This document shows positions 1 through 12,367 of a stretch of 64,000 nucleotides of DNA, in pieces. The notes below the pieces were generated by a model. That model saw only the letters and a list, made by a program, of their open reading frames with translations. It ran no database searches and was not told where the DNA came from. Made by a program: the position numbers and the translations under genes. The stretch comes from Macquaria australasica. Its lineage: Eukaryota; Chordata; Actinopteri; Centrarchiformes; Percichthyidae. The DNA is taken from positions 2,587,501-2,651,500 of the forward strand of contig SEMN01000010.1 in assembly GCA_005408345.1 (NCBI GenBank), in the 5' to 3' direction. The stretch's first letter is position 1. Each line of letters begins with the position of its first letter.

Positions 1-43
1 TAACACTTTACAAACTGTAATACTATCTATCCTAGCTGCTATT

Positions 44-399
44 TATGGTGGCCCTGAGAGCTCAATGCTCTGCAGCTAAAGAAAACACATGCAAATAGAT
101 GAAACGCAAGCAAATTAAGGAAAATATATTCACCAGTTTGACACAGGTACGGAGATGCACTGCAAATTCAGACAACACAACCAAATACAGAAACGTGCTT
201 TATATTCAGACAAAACAACACAATAAAATACAAAAACGCTTTTTAAATTCAGACAACACAATCTATATTTGCAGTGGGTTTTGTTATGCCGCGTATGTGT
301 TGGCAAATAAGTGAGGGTGTTCTCTTCATTTGCTTTTGTTCTGTCTATTTGCATGTGTTTTCCTTAGTTGCAGTACATTGAGCTCCCGGGGCCACCATA
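44..399. mobile_element. MITE-like element with about 75-bp terminal inverted repeats
   Basis: The left end (44 to about 120) and right end (about 323 to 399) are imperfect reverse complements. Both carry TGGTGGCC, GAGCTCAATG, AAAACACATGCAAATAGA and a following AAGCAAAT block. The interior (about 165-290) holds roughly three degenerate tandem copies of a unit starting ATTCAGACAA. There is no coding capacity, so this is a non-autonomous DNA transposon or foldback element. I could not define an exact target-site duplication, so the superfamily is not assigned. It sits just upstream of the first visible exon of the plcxd1-A gene, inside its first intron. Confidence 0.75.
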
Positions 400-461
400 G
401 CTATTACATGAAACATTATATGTCCACTGATGATTATGTTTATTGTCCCTTCCCCAATTAG

Positions 462-2994
462 GCAGCCACAATGCAATAACCTACTGTCTGGATATGAATG
501 ACAGATCCCCTGTTGACCTCACCCAGCCAGACATGCTTCAAAAGCTGGACAAATACATGAAGCCCCTTATTCGCCCCTTTGTGTACAAGTGGGCGATAAC
601 CCAGGTAATAAATCACAGAAATAGACCTACCAGCTAGTTGTTATTCAAAGTTAATGAAACAGGTTTTTAGTGATGTTTTATGCTGGACCTCATATAATGA
701 ATTCTGCATCCCGTGTGTTGCAGGAGTACACTATAAAGCAGCAGCTGGACTGTGGGGTCAGATACTGTGACCTGAGAATTGCACACAGGCCCAATGACAG
801 CTCCACTGATCTGTACTTCTACCACGGCGTATACACCACAATCACTGTGGAGGTGAAGTAATGGCATGCACACACAAATGTCCACAGGGATGTTGCCACA
901 GTGAAATGTATGCTCCTGTCAAGGCCATCTGCCTCTACAACAATAACCATAAAGATAACCATAAAGGGCAGCCACGCTCAGCAAACACTCATCCCTGCAG
1001 CGAGACACTAAATCCTCCTGTCTCTGCATTTTTAAGACTTTAATTAGATTGGTTATGAACGTTTTGTCATCTCTGTGTCCAAAATAATCACTGAAATCAA
1101 CATTATGGTTGTCATTTTGGATGTTTTTAAGGTTACTGTTGTGGGAACACAGCATTTTCATTTACAATCTTGTTCTTAAAGCAAGCTTATGTTACTTTTA
1201 CTGAACAGCAGCCACAAGTACACAAGATCATCGTAAATGCTAAAATGTAGTGTGTAGTGAAGTCACTCAGTAGTGTCAGTTATAGAGTGATATCTATCTA
1301 ACATCAGGCACCATAAACTATTGGTCATACCAGACCAATTACGTCAATAATTGCAAAACTACCAAGTGTACTGAAGTGAATGAGAGTACAGTTTATTGCT
1401 TATGAATTCACAGTTTCATTTGTAAGAGGAAGAAGGTGTAATTTCTTCTTTTTTAAAGTTGCATAGTCTCACTAAGCCCCTTTCTCACATGCACCATAAC
1501 TCGTGAATTGGTGAGATGAAAAAGATAATGTATCCAGAACAGACTTCCATCATATTGTAGATCCATGTGTGAATACCAAAAATCAAGTCCTATCAGATAA
1601 CTGGACCTGGCAATGTTACAAGTTTCACGTGTGCTGTTGGCTTTTAAAATAAGGCTGGGAATTGTGCATTGAATTATTGAGTCCTACTGTAGAAGCAGAC
1701 TAAATGGTACCTTGTGTTTTCCTGGCAGACTGTCCTAATGGAGATAAGAGAGTGGCTGGATGCTCACCCCAAAGAGGTGGTCATCCTTTCCTTCAGCCAC
1801 TTCCTCGGCCTGAGCCAGGAGCTCCACACACTGCTGCTCACAACCATACGCAACGTGTTCACCTCCAAACTCTGTCCCAAAACGGTACAACTTCTCCTCC
1901 TTAAGACTTAAAGAATAAGGGTGGCCATAATCTACATTTTTCTTATTGTCAATGGACCAAAACCAACAATGAATTGATCCCACTAACATGTACTGTCTGT
2001 GTAGCCAAATCTTGATACATCTTATTCCTCATTGTTGTCCGAAACTATTAAAAACACATCAGTGAGCCACATGTTCCTTCACTACCATGAACTTGGGCAC
2101 TGTCATTTATTTTGACTCAATCCCACATACACCGTCCTGTAAATATTCACTAGAGCACCAAATGTGTGTTAATCTGCAGCTGAAAATAGTCCCCAACAAA
2201 TACACTATTTACTCCTGTTTGAATAACATTTGATAAAAATTACAGTGTCCAGCTGTTGAAACTATATATTTGTGATATGTTTTTAAAGACTTGAATCTTC
2301 AGAAGGAACCAATGGGCTTGGGGCTGACAGGGTAGTTAAACCAAAGTAATAAAAAATATAGAATGATGCCAGCCTCATCCTTTAAATAACATGAAAAAAA
2401 TACTTGACAGAAAATGAAATTAAGCCTGTTATTCTGTTCATTTCAGGAAGTGTTAACTCTTCGAAACCTGTGGGCTTTAGGCTACACGGTGATCGTGTCC
2501 TATGAACACAATATTGCCAGCTGTCACAGCGACCTGTGGCCACATATTCCTTACTGGTGGGCCAACAAATGCAAAGCTGAGGCTCTTATCGAGGAGTTTG
2601 AACACAGGAAACAACATGGCAGACCAGGTACTGTTGATTTTTATTACCAAACACATTGGGAATAAAACTGATGATCTATTACTTTTTAATTAGTGCTGTA
2701 TTTGGCCTACACCGCTCGTAAAATGTCACGTGTGTATTTTGTGTTTCAGGAGGTTTCTTCGTCACAGGAATCAATCTGACAGAGGACCTGAAATACATCT
2801 GCACACACCCAACAGAGTCCCTGAAGGACTTGGTGATGTCCACGTACCCCATGCTGCTGAGCTGGGTTAAGGAGCAGACTCCCGGCTCTAAAGTCGGCTC
2901 TCTCAATATCATTGCTGGGGACTTTATCACAGAGAGCCAGTTCATACCAGCTGTCGTTACACTGAATGAGAAACTACTGAAATGGTCCTCATGA
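462..2994 (+). CDS. plcxd1: PI-PLC X domain protein, PLCXD1-type, copy A (5' partial)
   Basis: Visible coding exons are 462-604, 724-852, 1729-1884, 2447-2627 and 2750-2994 (TGA). All introns are GT/AG and the frame is continuous. The product is a PI-specific phospholipase C X-domain-only protein of the PLCXD family, which has no PH, Y or C2 domain and is presumed to hydrolyse phosphoinositides. Exon 462-604 carries the first catalytic histidine (GSHNAITYCLD) and exon 724-852 the second (RYCDLRIAH). Later hallmarks are HPKEVVIL, PYWWANK, RPGGFFVTGINLT and NIIAGDF. The first exon, which should end in a codon split G|GC, is not in the window; a MITE lies where one would look. Exon lengths 129 and 156 are identical to copy B, showing tandem duplication. 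A likely poly(A) signal AATAAA is at 3604-3609. Orthology to PLCXD1 rather than PLCXD2/3 rests on the GTPBP6 linkage and C-terminal similarity. Confidence in the family is high. Confidence 0.9.
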
Positions 2995-5280
2995 CTTTTC
3001 ACCAATTTGCATTATTCTACAAAAAATGTGAATCACAGCATGAAATACACATGAGCTTGTTTTGTTGAGAGTGACAGAAAAATACTACTTGAATTATTCA
3101 TTTAAATATAAATGCACTTATTGGAGGCAGTGAAATGTATATTTCAGTCTTAAAGCTGCTTGAAAACAGACTTTTTGCTATTAGCACTTGTTTGTTTACA
3201 TTCAGTTCACTATTTATGCAATGTACTGTATCAGTTTTCACGAGTCAGCGAGGGGGCCAAAGCAATAATGATACAACTAATCTCACCCTAATGTCGGCAT
3301 TTTAGATGGGTAAGCACAAACAATGTATTCAATGAGCACATATGACTGTAATGCAGGCCACAAACCTTTTTATTATGACATGTGGGCAGCAAGTTTAAGA
3401 AGTAGCTAAACTGTATCACCTACAGTACACGTATTTATCCATAGAGAATGTAGAGAAGACATAAAACTTATGCAAAATGCATGGAAAACTTATTTGCATG
3501 AACCCAACCTTGACTGTTCTACTTATAATTGACTTTAGTCAACAGGTTAGGCCTTGATTTAAAATAATGCTGCACCGCTGTGCCTGTGGAGATATGCTTT
3601 TCCAATAAACATGAGCATTTTTAAGCAAATCATCACACTTTATTCACTGGCCACTCAGATCAGTACAAATCAATGTTAAAATGTTTCCTTCTAAGATGGC
3701 TGTGCTGGAGAGTCACAGTCTCCTCTCACCGAGGCATTTGTTTCATTTACACAAAAGAAGTGACCACGTCTGTGGTGTTTTCAGTCCCTAAAGGGCCACA
3801 GTGGGGAAAAAGCTTTTGTGTTCCCTTGCAGTATGTGTTCCTTTTCAATGCCCTCACAATAGTTTGTATTACATCATCTGACTCTGCTGTTCTGGGATCT
3901 GTTCAGTCCATTCAGTCCAATCCATTTCCATCACAGTAGCCAACATGATGAACATGTAAAGTTCTATTATTCAGATGAGTTTATTGTAAAAGCCACGAAA
4001 CATTTCGAAACCTGTAGAGCTATTTACAGTGCAAGGACAATTCTTACTAATGGTAGGTACTGGTTGTTTAAATAGGCATTTAGTATAGAGACTCAAACTC
4101 TTTTTGATCTGTTCCATATTAATTGAAACTATGCTGCACTACAGTACATATTACTGAAAAATGTAATGTAAAGTATAGGGATATCCCATATAACCAAATT
4201 TTCTTTTTTTTTGTGATTTTTTATTATATTTTCTCTATGTTCAAATTTACATTTACAATTTGACACAGTGGAGAAAGAAAAGAACATATTCGGTCATCAG
4301 TGCAAAATCAATATACCTATACAGCCACAAAAAAAAAAATCCTTTTACACTTAACGGCACAAAGAAAAGAGAAAAAGGAAGAAAGAAGTCAAAAAATAGT
4401 CAAGAACAGAAAAAACATAACACAAAATATAAAGTTATACATCTTAAATGATCTGTGTCAAATAAAAATAAGTCACTTTGAATGTCTCATATTAATATTA
4501 TCAAAGAAATGGTACCAAAGGTTAACACCTTACAGCCTATAGCTGGTATATATTTTTATGATGCAATTTTTCCCATTAACACCATCTATTCTTCTATTTA
4601 TGGAGCAGCTGTATTTTGTCCAGTGACCTAACATAAGTCCTGCAGCTGTACTGATGATACCCACTATAATTTGAACTGTCCATAGTTTCATTTTCGATAG
4701 GCTATATTTCTTAAACTAAACTTTTCATTCATTTGGTTGGAAGCATACATAATTGACATATTTAAATAATTCATAACAGCGTTATGGTTTCACAAGCAAT
4801 TACTGTGTTTTCTGCGAGGAAACGTTGGAGTTTGGGGTTTTCAACACGACTGAATTTTAAAGTTTTCTACATGGATGTTTTGTAACTCAACGTCCGGTTT
4901 GACGTTGGCTCCGCTCCCTTCCAAACGCCATAGCAACGAAGCCGAGGGGTGATTTGATAAAGGAGAATGTATGCCAGGGCTAAAGTGTAAATAACGTGTT
5001 TAGAGACATATATTACACAGAAATACAAGTGGCCTAATGTAAGTGTCCCATAATAGCGGAAGTCCCGCACTAGCTGAAGCGCTACACAGTTGTGACACAG
5101 TGACGTACCTGTCAGTCAACACCTCAGAAGTTTCACGTCCCTCCTCCTTTGTGGAGCAGGTTGTGGTCGATCATTTAAAGGAATTCGGTAAAGGAAGGGG
5201 ACGGGATCGATCATATGATGATCTACAGCTGAGACCTGGTTTTAGTGGGTCTCCTGCAGGTCTGCGACTGACGGCGCGAC
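2995..5280. other. Intergenic: plcxd1-A 3' UTR and plcxd1-B promoter region
   Basis: The first about 620 bases are the likely 3' UTR of copy A, up to AATAAA at 3604. From about 3620 to 4860 the DNA is A+T rich with poly-A and poly-T tracts and no convincing gene. From about 4885 to 5280 the composition becomes richer in CpG. It contains an RFX X-box-like half site (CCATAGCAAC near 4928) and a CRE-like TGACGTA near 5101. This is the likely promoter and 5' UTR of copy B. The motif calls are visual only. Confidence 0.4.
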
Positions 5281-7773
5281 ATGGATCTCAGCTGCCAGGA
5301 CTGGATGTCAGCTCTACCCGGGGAGCTGTGGGACATTCCTCTGACAAACCTGGCCATACCCGGTATATGTAACACCCTTTCTCTTGATGTTGTAATACAG
5401 TGCAGATTATTACTCCTAAATGGCATAAAGCAGCACAATACAGCAAACATAGACATTCAAGTAGGAAATCATACTCTGGACTAGTTTATTATTCCAGCCT
5501 CTAAGGTGATTGTAAAGTGAATATTTGCTGTTTTTCTTCTATGATACTTAGCCTACTGAATATCTTTGGGTTTTGGACTGTTTACGTTCTCTAATGTTAT
5601 TTCTTCTTCTTCATCTTTTCTTTTTTATTTCACTTCCTTTTGCCCTCTCCATCTGATTATTTTCTGACCACCCGTATTAGTTTAGTTCATTAGTTATTTT
5701 GTTCAGGAAGTCTCACTGAGATCAAGGTCTCTTTTACAAGAAAGACCTGCTGAGAACACATTACATACTGTGTGTGCAAGTTCACAACAAGACTAGTCAG
5801 TCACACAAAACAACAACCTCAGAGGAATGAATGGTTCAACCTTCAGTGTGTTTTGCATTTTAGTCTTGTGGTTAGAGTACCAGGAACCAGTCTGTCCCAG
5901 CTCAGCTTTAATGTGTCTGTTCACATCTGTTTATCCAGGGAGCCATGATGCCATGAGTTACTGTCTGGACATAAACTCCCCCTTGGTCCGGTCTGAGTCG
6001 GACTTTTTCAGGCTCCTGGATAGACTTTTCTACTGCTTTACCAGACCTGCCATTTTTAAATGGGCTACAACACAGGTATGTATGGTATAAATGTATAAAG
6101 CACAGCAGCAGCAAGACAACTTCTCCTGATTATAATGTAGGTGACTATGTCAGAGTGGTGTGAGGACCCCTATGGGACTAAGAAGGTATTCCTGTGGTGT
6201 TTTTGCACTCAACCTCCCAGAAATCACTTGGCACCCTGACAGGGGGGCCAGTAGTCCCAAGGGGGATGTGCTTGTTCAGGGTTTGTAGTTTATCCACTTG
6301 TACCCTGTTGTGGTCTTAGGCAGCCACAGAGCTTGAAGAGCCAAAACTTGTGCTTGTTTGCTAAAACAGTAAAGTTGAAAACCAAAAGAATTAGCTAAAA
6401 GATGCTAAAAAGCTCTGTAGAGCTCAGGGGAACTGCAGAGTCGAGTGATAATTCTCTGAGGGTTTGTCACTACATGTGACCCCTTTCATACAGAGTCATT
6501 TGATCTATTTTTAATATAAAAATATTGATTAAAACAGCTTTAAGTGACATGTTTATTTTAATATGCCAGATCAGAAAGGCTTTTTTTCCATCCGTTTTTA
6601 ATTTGTTTGTGGTACTTAATACATTTTATACCAATTATTATAAACTAATGATGCATCTAATTGTAAAATAATATACTTCCATATGTAGTCTACAAACCTG
6701 TTTCATGGAATTATAGAGTTAAAGTAGTTTTGGTCATGTTTTATGAATTGCTCTTCCTTGTAGGACAAAAGCATCGAGGAGCAACTTTCGATGGGGGTTC
6801 GGTACTTCGATCTCCGCATTGCACACAAACCCAACGACTCATCCAGCGACCTGTACTTCACACACGTCATCTACACACATTTGACAGTTTTGGTGAGTAT
6901 AATCGTCTTAATGAAAACGTTTCAGTTTGGGCTTTTTGCGGTATTGTTTACAGTGTATGTTCATCCTTCACAGGAAACACTGTCATCTGTTGCCACCTGG
7001 CTGGAGTTTCACCCAAAGGAGGTTGTTATCCTTGCTTGCAGCCATTTTGAGGGAATCGACGACAAACTCCATCAAGCATTCATTTTCTCCCTGAAGAAGC
7101 TGTTTGGCTCAAAACTCTGCCCCCAGAAGGTTAGTTTTCTCCTTGTACAGGCGATTTTACGGTGTAAAAACAACACAAGGCCTTGCGAAACCTAACCTGC
7201 CCCTCCACAGGAATCAGTCCTGACCTTGCGGAATCTGTGGGCATCTGGTTACCAGGTCATCCTGTCCTACGACTCCCAGACTGCAGTGAGACACCAGGAG
7301 CTGTGGCCTGCCATCCCCTACTGGTGGGCCAATAAACGCACAGCAAAAGGAGTGATCACCTACCTCGACTGGAACAAAGACCTGGGACGTCCAGGTGAGT
7401 TTCATTCACACTTCGGCCCAAATGTCTTTCCTTGACATTCACTCATGCACTGAGCAGAGTATGCAACATTAAATCACGTGTGTTTTCATGAACATATACT
7501 AAGTTATCGGTTTATTTTCCAGAGGGCTTTTTCGTCTCTGGCCTGAACCTGACAGCTGACAGGTATTACATCACCGAGAACCCGAAGCAATCCCTGCGGA
7601 CGCTGACCTTCAGTAACTGGGAGTGTTTGAGGAAATGGCTGGAGGAGCAGAGGCCTGGGTTGGACCCCAAGAGCCTCAACATCATCGCAGGAGACTTTGT
7701 GGGTCCACTCCCGCTCTGCTCTCTGGTCATTGCACTGAACCAAAAACTTCTATCGAAGAATGCCATCAGATAA
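5281..7773 (+). CDS. plcxd1: PI-PLC X domain protein, PLCXD1-type, copy B (complete)
   Basis: Exons are 5281-5362, 5939-6075, 6764-6892, 6974-7129, 7211-7394 and 7523-7773 (TAA). They sum to 939 nt, or 312 aa, close to the 323 aa of human PLCXD1. The start is the ATG of MDLSCQDWMSALPG; it opens the conserved N-terminal helix and lies after a GC-rich leader. Catalytic histidines are His30 (IPGSHDAMSY) and His94 (RYFDLRIAH). Other family motifs are HPKEVVILAC, YWWANK, FFVSGLNLT and NIIAGDF. The single X domain fills the protein, and no signal peptide or membrane segment is seen. It is presumed cytosolic and acts on phosphoinositides; catalysis is inferred from the family. It lies tail-to-tail with gtpbp6, as in the human PLCXD1-GTPBP6 pair. 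A poly(A) signal AATAAA is at 8230-8235. Confidence 0.95.
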
Positions 7774-8323
7774 AAAAAAAGTATATTAAAAAAACATTAT
7801 TTAGCTGCGATTTTATTCCAGGGGAACTGATGCCAGAATAGCCACGGTATACCTCATTTCCTCTTTTCTATATTTCTGTCCATTTATATGCACTTTTATC
7901 TACATTAAGAGTTCTAAAAGAAAGATGTTGTTTACAAATCTGTTTCTGTATTTCTTACATTCAGTTGTATTTTCACCAACAAAAAAACCCATTCTGTATG
8001 TTGTGAATCTACAATTTCTATGTTTACAAGAATGTACATCATTCTTTTACTTAATACTTTCAAGTATTTTAATATACTGTACAATACATAGTCATTTTTT
8101 TTTTATTTTTTTTTTTTTATAAAAGGTGTTTGAAAGCTTTTTTTCCCATATACATAACGTCTATATGCCATTATTTTTGAATGTATGTTCAAAAAATTGA
8201 GAAACTACTGTTTACAATGGGAAAACTCCAATAAAAAGAGTTTTGAGGTACAGTTTGCAGTCCGCATTGACCAGTAATTTATTAGGAGCTGCAGCAGGAA
8301 GGATCCCCCTCCTCCCTTCTTTG
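7774..8323. terminator. Convergent 3' ends of plcxd1-B and gtpbp6
   Basis: This 550-bp A+T-rich spacer holds the 3' UTR of plcxd1-B (plus strand) and the short 3' UTR of gtpbp6 (minus strand). AATAAA on the plus strand is at 8230-8235. AATAAA on the minus strand reads from 8283 to 8278, about 41 bases past the gtpbp6 stop. Cleavage 10-30 bases downstream of each would make the two transcripts end at nearly the same place or overlap by a few tens of bases. Confidence 0.55.
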
Positions 8324-11047
8324 CTATCTGCCTGTGAACAGTTTCTTGTAGCGTCCATGAGCAGCAGCGCTGATGATGACCTTGACAACGGCAGAGCCTT
8401 CATCTGCATTCACCTGCACGTCCTGAACCGTGGCTTCCCTGTACAGCCAACTGTGGATGAAGATGCACATTCACTACGGGTGTTCTCTTATTCTAAACAT
8501 AAAAATGCGGTGAGATAAAAACAGCTCTCACCTTAACTGAGGAGTGCTGAGGTCAACTTTGAGGTCTAAAATTTGTTTTCCTGTGGAGCTCACGATCTCT
8601 TCTTCCACGGCTTTCTTCAGCTCATCCAGGCCTCGCTCTTCCAAGGCAGATATGGGCAGTGCGCTGGGATCTGTAAACTGATAGCTGAGAGGGACAACAG
8701 AACATACTTTGACTAAACCAAGTACTGACTCGACCCCATTCACACAGCACACACAAACACACATAAAAAAGATGCCACTCATAATAATACCCATAAGAAT
8801 GCAGGGCGTCTGCAAAGCCTTGAAAATGATTTATGATTATGTCAACGTCTTACATGGTTGTGACTACAGTTAAATGTTGCTTTTTATGACCTAGATTCAG
8901 TTGCATACGTTAAATTTTGTGGTTTTGTGATGCAGGGTCATGCACTTTCAACCCATCATGAAATCTACCTTCTAGATCTTATTGGCTGCTCAGCAGATGC
9001 TTATATTTTCTATTTTAAACGTGGTCTTATTTTCCATTGTATATGGAATTTAAAAGATCTTCGTAAGTCTTAAAATCCATATTGAAAAAAGCATTTCTTC
9101 CCTCTTACTTGTCCATGAGGTCAATTTTATTGTGGACTTCTATCATCGAGCTCATCAGCCTGTCAGGGATTTGCAGGTTCTTGAGGACATTCAGTACGTT
9201 GGCCTTCTGATTCACCGTCTCCGGGTGACTGATGTCCCTGACGTGAACCAGCAGATCCTGGAAGGACGAGAAAGACGAGCACCGAGTCAACGACTCTACT
9301 CTTAAAGATACACTGAAACGTTGGATATTCCAGGAGCCAAATAGCCTACATTGTATCCCAAAACTGTTGACATGAGCGTCAGGTACATACAGAGTGCTTA
9401 ATATCTTCCAGGGTGGCAGAGAAGGAGTCAATGAGCCGGTGGGGCAGCTGGGACAGGAAGCCGATGGTGTCCACGTACAGAACAGTCATGTGACTGGGCA
9501 GCTGGCCGGCATGGACTGTGACATCCAGTGTGGCGAAAAGCTGGTTCCTGGGTTGAAGACCACTGTCACCAGTCAGCGCTTTGATCAGGGTCGTTTTTCC
9601 TGAGCAGAAACCAAAACATCAGTGTCATTGAACTGAAGGCCTGAATATTGCAATAAGAAAACAATGCATCAGCCCTGCTTCCAGTCTCTCACCACAGTTT
9701 GTGTATCCCAGCACAGAGACGACGGGGAACTCCTTGTGTTTACGCTGAGATCGCAGAAGCTGCCTCTTTTTCCGCAGCTTCTCCAGCGCCGAGCGAATCT
9801 TCATCTCCCGCTCCTTCAGCAGCCTCTGCTGCACCTCCAGCAGCGTCTCGCCTGCAAGGACCAATCACCAAGCTGAAGCTCCATTACCATAACATCCAGG
9901 CAGACAATGTGTAGCCTACGCTGCATTTTATCACTCAAGTGTTGGGATGTTACCTGAACCTCCGATGTACCGCGATCCTCCGCCCTGCTGGTCCAGGTTT
10001 GCGATTTCATTTTTCAGGCGAGATCTGCCACCGTCAGATGAAGACATTTGAAAATTCCAGCAAAAACAAACACTGGGAAATGTGTCAATGATGGGTGGGC
10101 AAAGTTACCTCAACAGGGGGATCTCTGCCAGAGAGATCTGTAACTTGGCCTCTTTAGTCCTGGCATTGCAGCGGAAGATGTGGAGGACCACTGAGTACCT
10201 GTCAAAGACTTTAACCCCCCAGGCTTCCTCCAGCTCCCTCTGCGTGGATGAAAAATGGCCGTCAGTGCATGAAACCTTTCTGTATGCAGCTGGAAAGCGA
10301 TTTTCAGATAAGCTCACCTCTGACAAAGGAGACAGGCGCTCAACATTCACGAACACAGCAGTAATTCCTGCTGTTTGCCTGATTTTCTCTGAAGGGAGGG
10401 GGGGAGCACACACGAGTCACATTAAGACACTGACTCCATGCACAGAGTCACAGGTGGACACAGAATGGATAATAATACCTGAAAGTGACTGGAAGTTGCC
10501 TTTGCCAAATATCCTCTTCTTCTCTGGTGTCTTGGTGGAGAGGATGATCTTGTCCACCACTCTCCAGTTGTCTAAAGTGTTCACCAGCCCCACGGCCTCG
10601 GCCATCATCAGCTCGGCTGCACAGAAAGCAGTAAAGAGAATGAGATAAACCTCCCAGCATGACCCACACACTCACACCTGTCTTGTTACCGGTGGTCAGA
10701 TGCTGCTTCCTGCTTCCCCACTTCACGTCGGGGTGAACGATGAACACCCTGCGCTGCCCCTCTGCGATGCCCGCAGGAGCTTGTTGCTGAAACAGCTCCT
10801 CCACCTCGCTGTCGCCAATGAAATCTTCATCCTCCTCCTCCTCGGTAAACCCTGTGTGGCGACCACTGCTGAAGTCATCCGCGTGCCTCAACCTCCACGC
10901 AGAGGGCGCAAACGCCCTGAACTGCGAGGGAGACGCAGTCTTGGCTGCAGCCGCCTGGCGGGGTGTAGCGTGGGCCGGTCTGCAGGGTGTTGGTGCTGGT
11001 CGCTGCAGGAGCGCTAACCAGGAGGGAATCCTCCTCAGTGTCGTCAT
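8324..11047 (-). CDS. gtpbp6: Mitochondrial HflX-like GTPase GTPBP6
   Basis: Ten exons on the minus strand: 11047-10690, 10616-10479, 10388-10318, 10239-10109, 10024-9954, 9851-9693, 9599-9391, 9257-9109, 8684-8532 and 8450-8324 (TAG). They total 1566 nt, or 521 aa (human 516). GTPBP6 is the HflX-family GTPase that acts on mitochondrial ribosomes, with recycling and biogenesis roles known from the human protein. The arginine-rich, acid-poor N-terminus after MTTLRRIPSW looks like a mitochondrial presequence and is followed by a Glu/Asp-rich stretch. The HflX domain covers the conserved VHPDVKWG, FGKGNF and LHIFRCNARTKEA segments, followed by a basic coiled-coil-like helix (RLLKERE to LLRSQRKH). 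The G domain has G1 GYTNCGKTTL (about residues 305-314), G3 DTIGF and G4 HNKIDL. The C-terminal tail is WLYREATVQDV. The ATG at 11047 is preferred over an in-frame one 19 codons upstream because it matches the family start. Confidence 0.95.
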
Positions 11048-12367
11048 GCTGCCTCGGGAAGCTGTCCTGCAGTTAGATCTGAGACAGTATAAACTCACGT
11101 ACACTGCTCATGCTGTTGACGTGCTCTTCTTCCCGCTTACTGCCACCTGCTGTATCAGAAGATATTGTTGATGCACTGTCGAAATGATTTTAACACTTAT
11201 TAAATATATCTTAAAGTTTAAACTAGCTATTTATGCTAAAAGGACGGCGCTGTCGTGTTTTGAGCTTTGGGTTGTAGTTGCAACATTTTGTCCCGAGTTA
11301 CGCCTTCCAGGCATCGTCCACTCCCAGGTCGTGTACTAAAGAGCAGCTTGCTTTACCAACCAAACGTTTTAAGCCACAAGTGGCTAAATTTATGGATCTG
11401 ACTGGTTATGGTTTGTGTTTGTTACGAAAATACTACTAGAGTTGGACGTTTTTACCCACCTTGGGAGGAAGAAGCTGCCTGGGAGACTAAACACAGGGAA
11501 TTACATACACAGCGAAGTCATGCGGATGTGTCGTTGTCTTTCCTGTTTGCGTCATTTAGTTCTCACTACTGTCTTGACATCTTTATTGAAAATCCAACAA
11601 ACCATACATGAAGACAAATGTCCTCCAATACAAAAAAGGACAAAATAAAATAAACGGGTTTTTGTTTTTTGGTTTAACCATCGTCTCACAGATTCAGTCT
11701 GCCCCCTTGTGGACTGAAGAGTTATTGCACCTTTGACTTTTAATGTAATTTTCATTTTGACAAGTAATTTGACATTCTGGTTGACACTGTTAGTTTAGCT
11801 ATATTCTCGTTAGGCCATTTCCTAATTTAGCTGAGACATATGAGACTCGAAGGAAATCTGTTTTCATGGATTTGGTCCATTTCATTTCAGTTTATTTTGG
11901 AGCTAACTTCGTTTTCATTTAATATATGACCAAATATTTGGTCATTTTAACATGAAACACAACTTGTGATGTCGTGACCTGAAGTCAAACAGGTCGGACC
12001 AGTCTCCATAATATGGCTCCCAACAGGATATGCTGATGGAAAGTGGGAGGGAGGAGGTTTTTCGCTTATTTCTGCGTGGGCATCAATTGATTTTGAAATC
12101 CCTCGGTTGTCTTATTGATCATTTCAATCAGAAAAGACGGGAGACAGATCAGGTGTGGCGCAACAAGCCGCAACATGACTGACATTCTGATTAATTCCTT
12201 CAGACTGAGACGTGTGAGTTGTTAAAGGGAACGAGCAGAAGACGGGGAGTAAAGCTAGACGGGCGTATAAGTTAGTAATGGCCCCGTCTTTGTTTTCCAG
12301 TTTAAAGACGATAATAAGTTTGAATTGTTTTTGCGTCTTGCGTGCGCAAACGTGCCCTCAGCAGGCG
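11048..12367. promoter_or_regulatory. Divergent intergenic region between gtpbp6 and the B7-like gene
   Basis: This 1.3-kb spacer should hold the promoters of two divergently transcribed genes. A moderately CpG-rich stretch (11240-11340) lies near the gtpbp6 side. The last about 250 bases (12120-12367) are the likely 5' leader of the B7-like gene. They include a short upstream frame, ATG at 12175 to TAA at 12225 (16 codons), that could dampen translation if transcribed. An in-frame upstream ATG at 12278 could extend the B7 protein by 30 residues, but the signal-peptide start at 12368 is favoured. No TATA box is convincing. Confidence 0.35.

Noticed and set aside
10082..10648. 188-codon plus-strand open frame
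   Set aside because: It is antisense to four gtpbp6 exons and crosses their introns. It has no family resemblance, so it is a shadow of the minus-strand gene.
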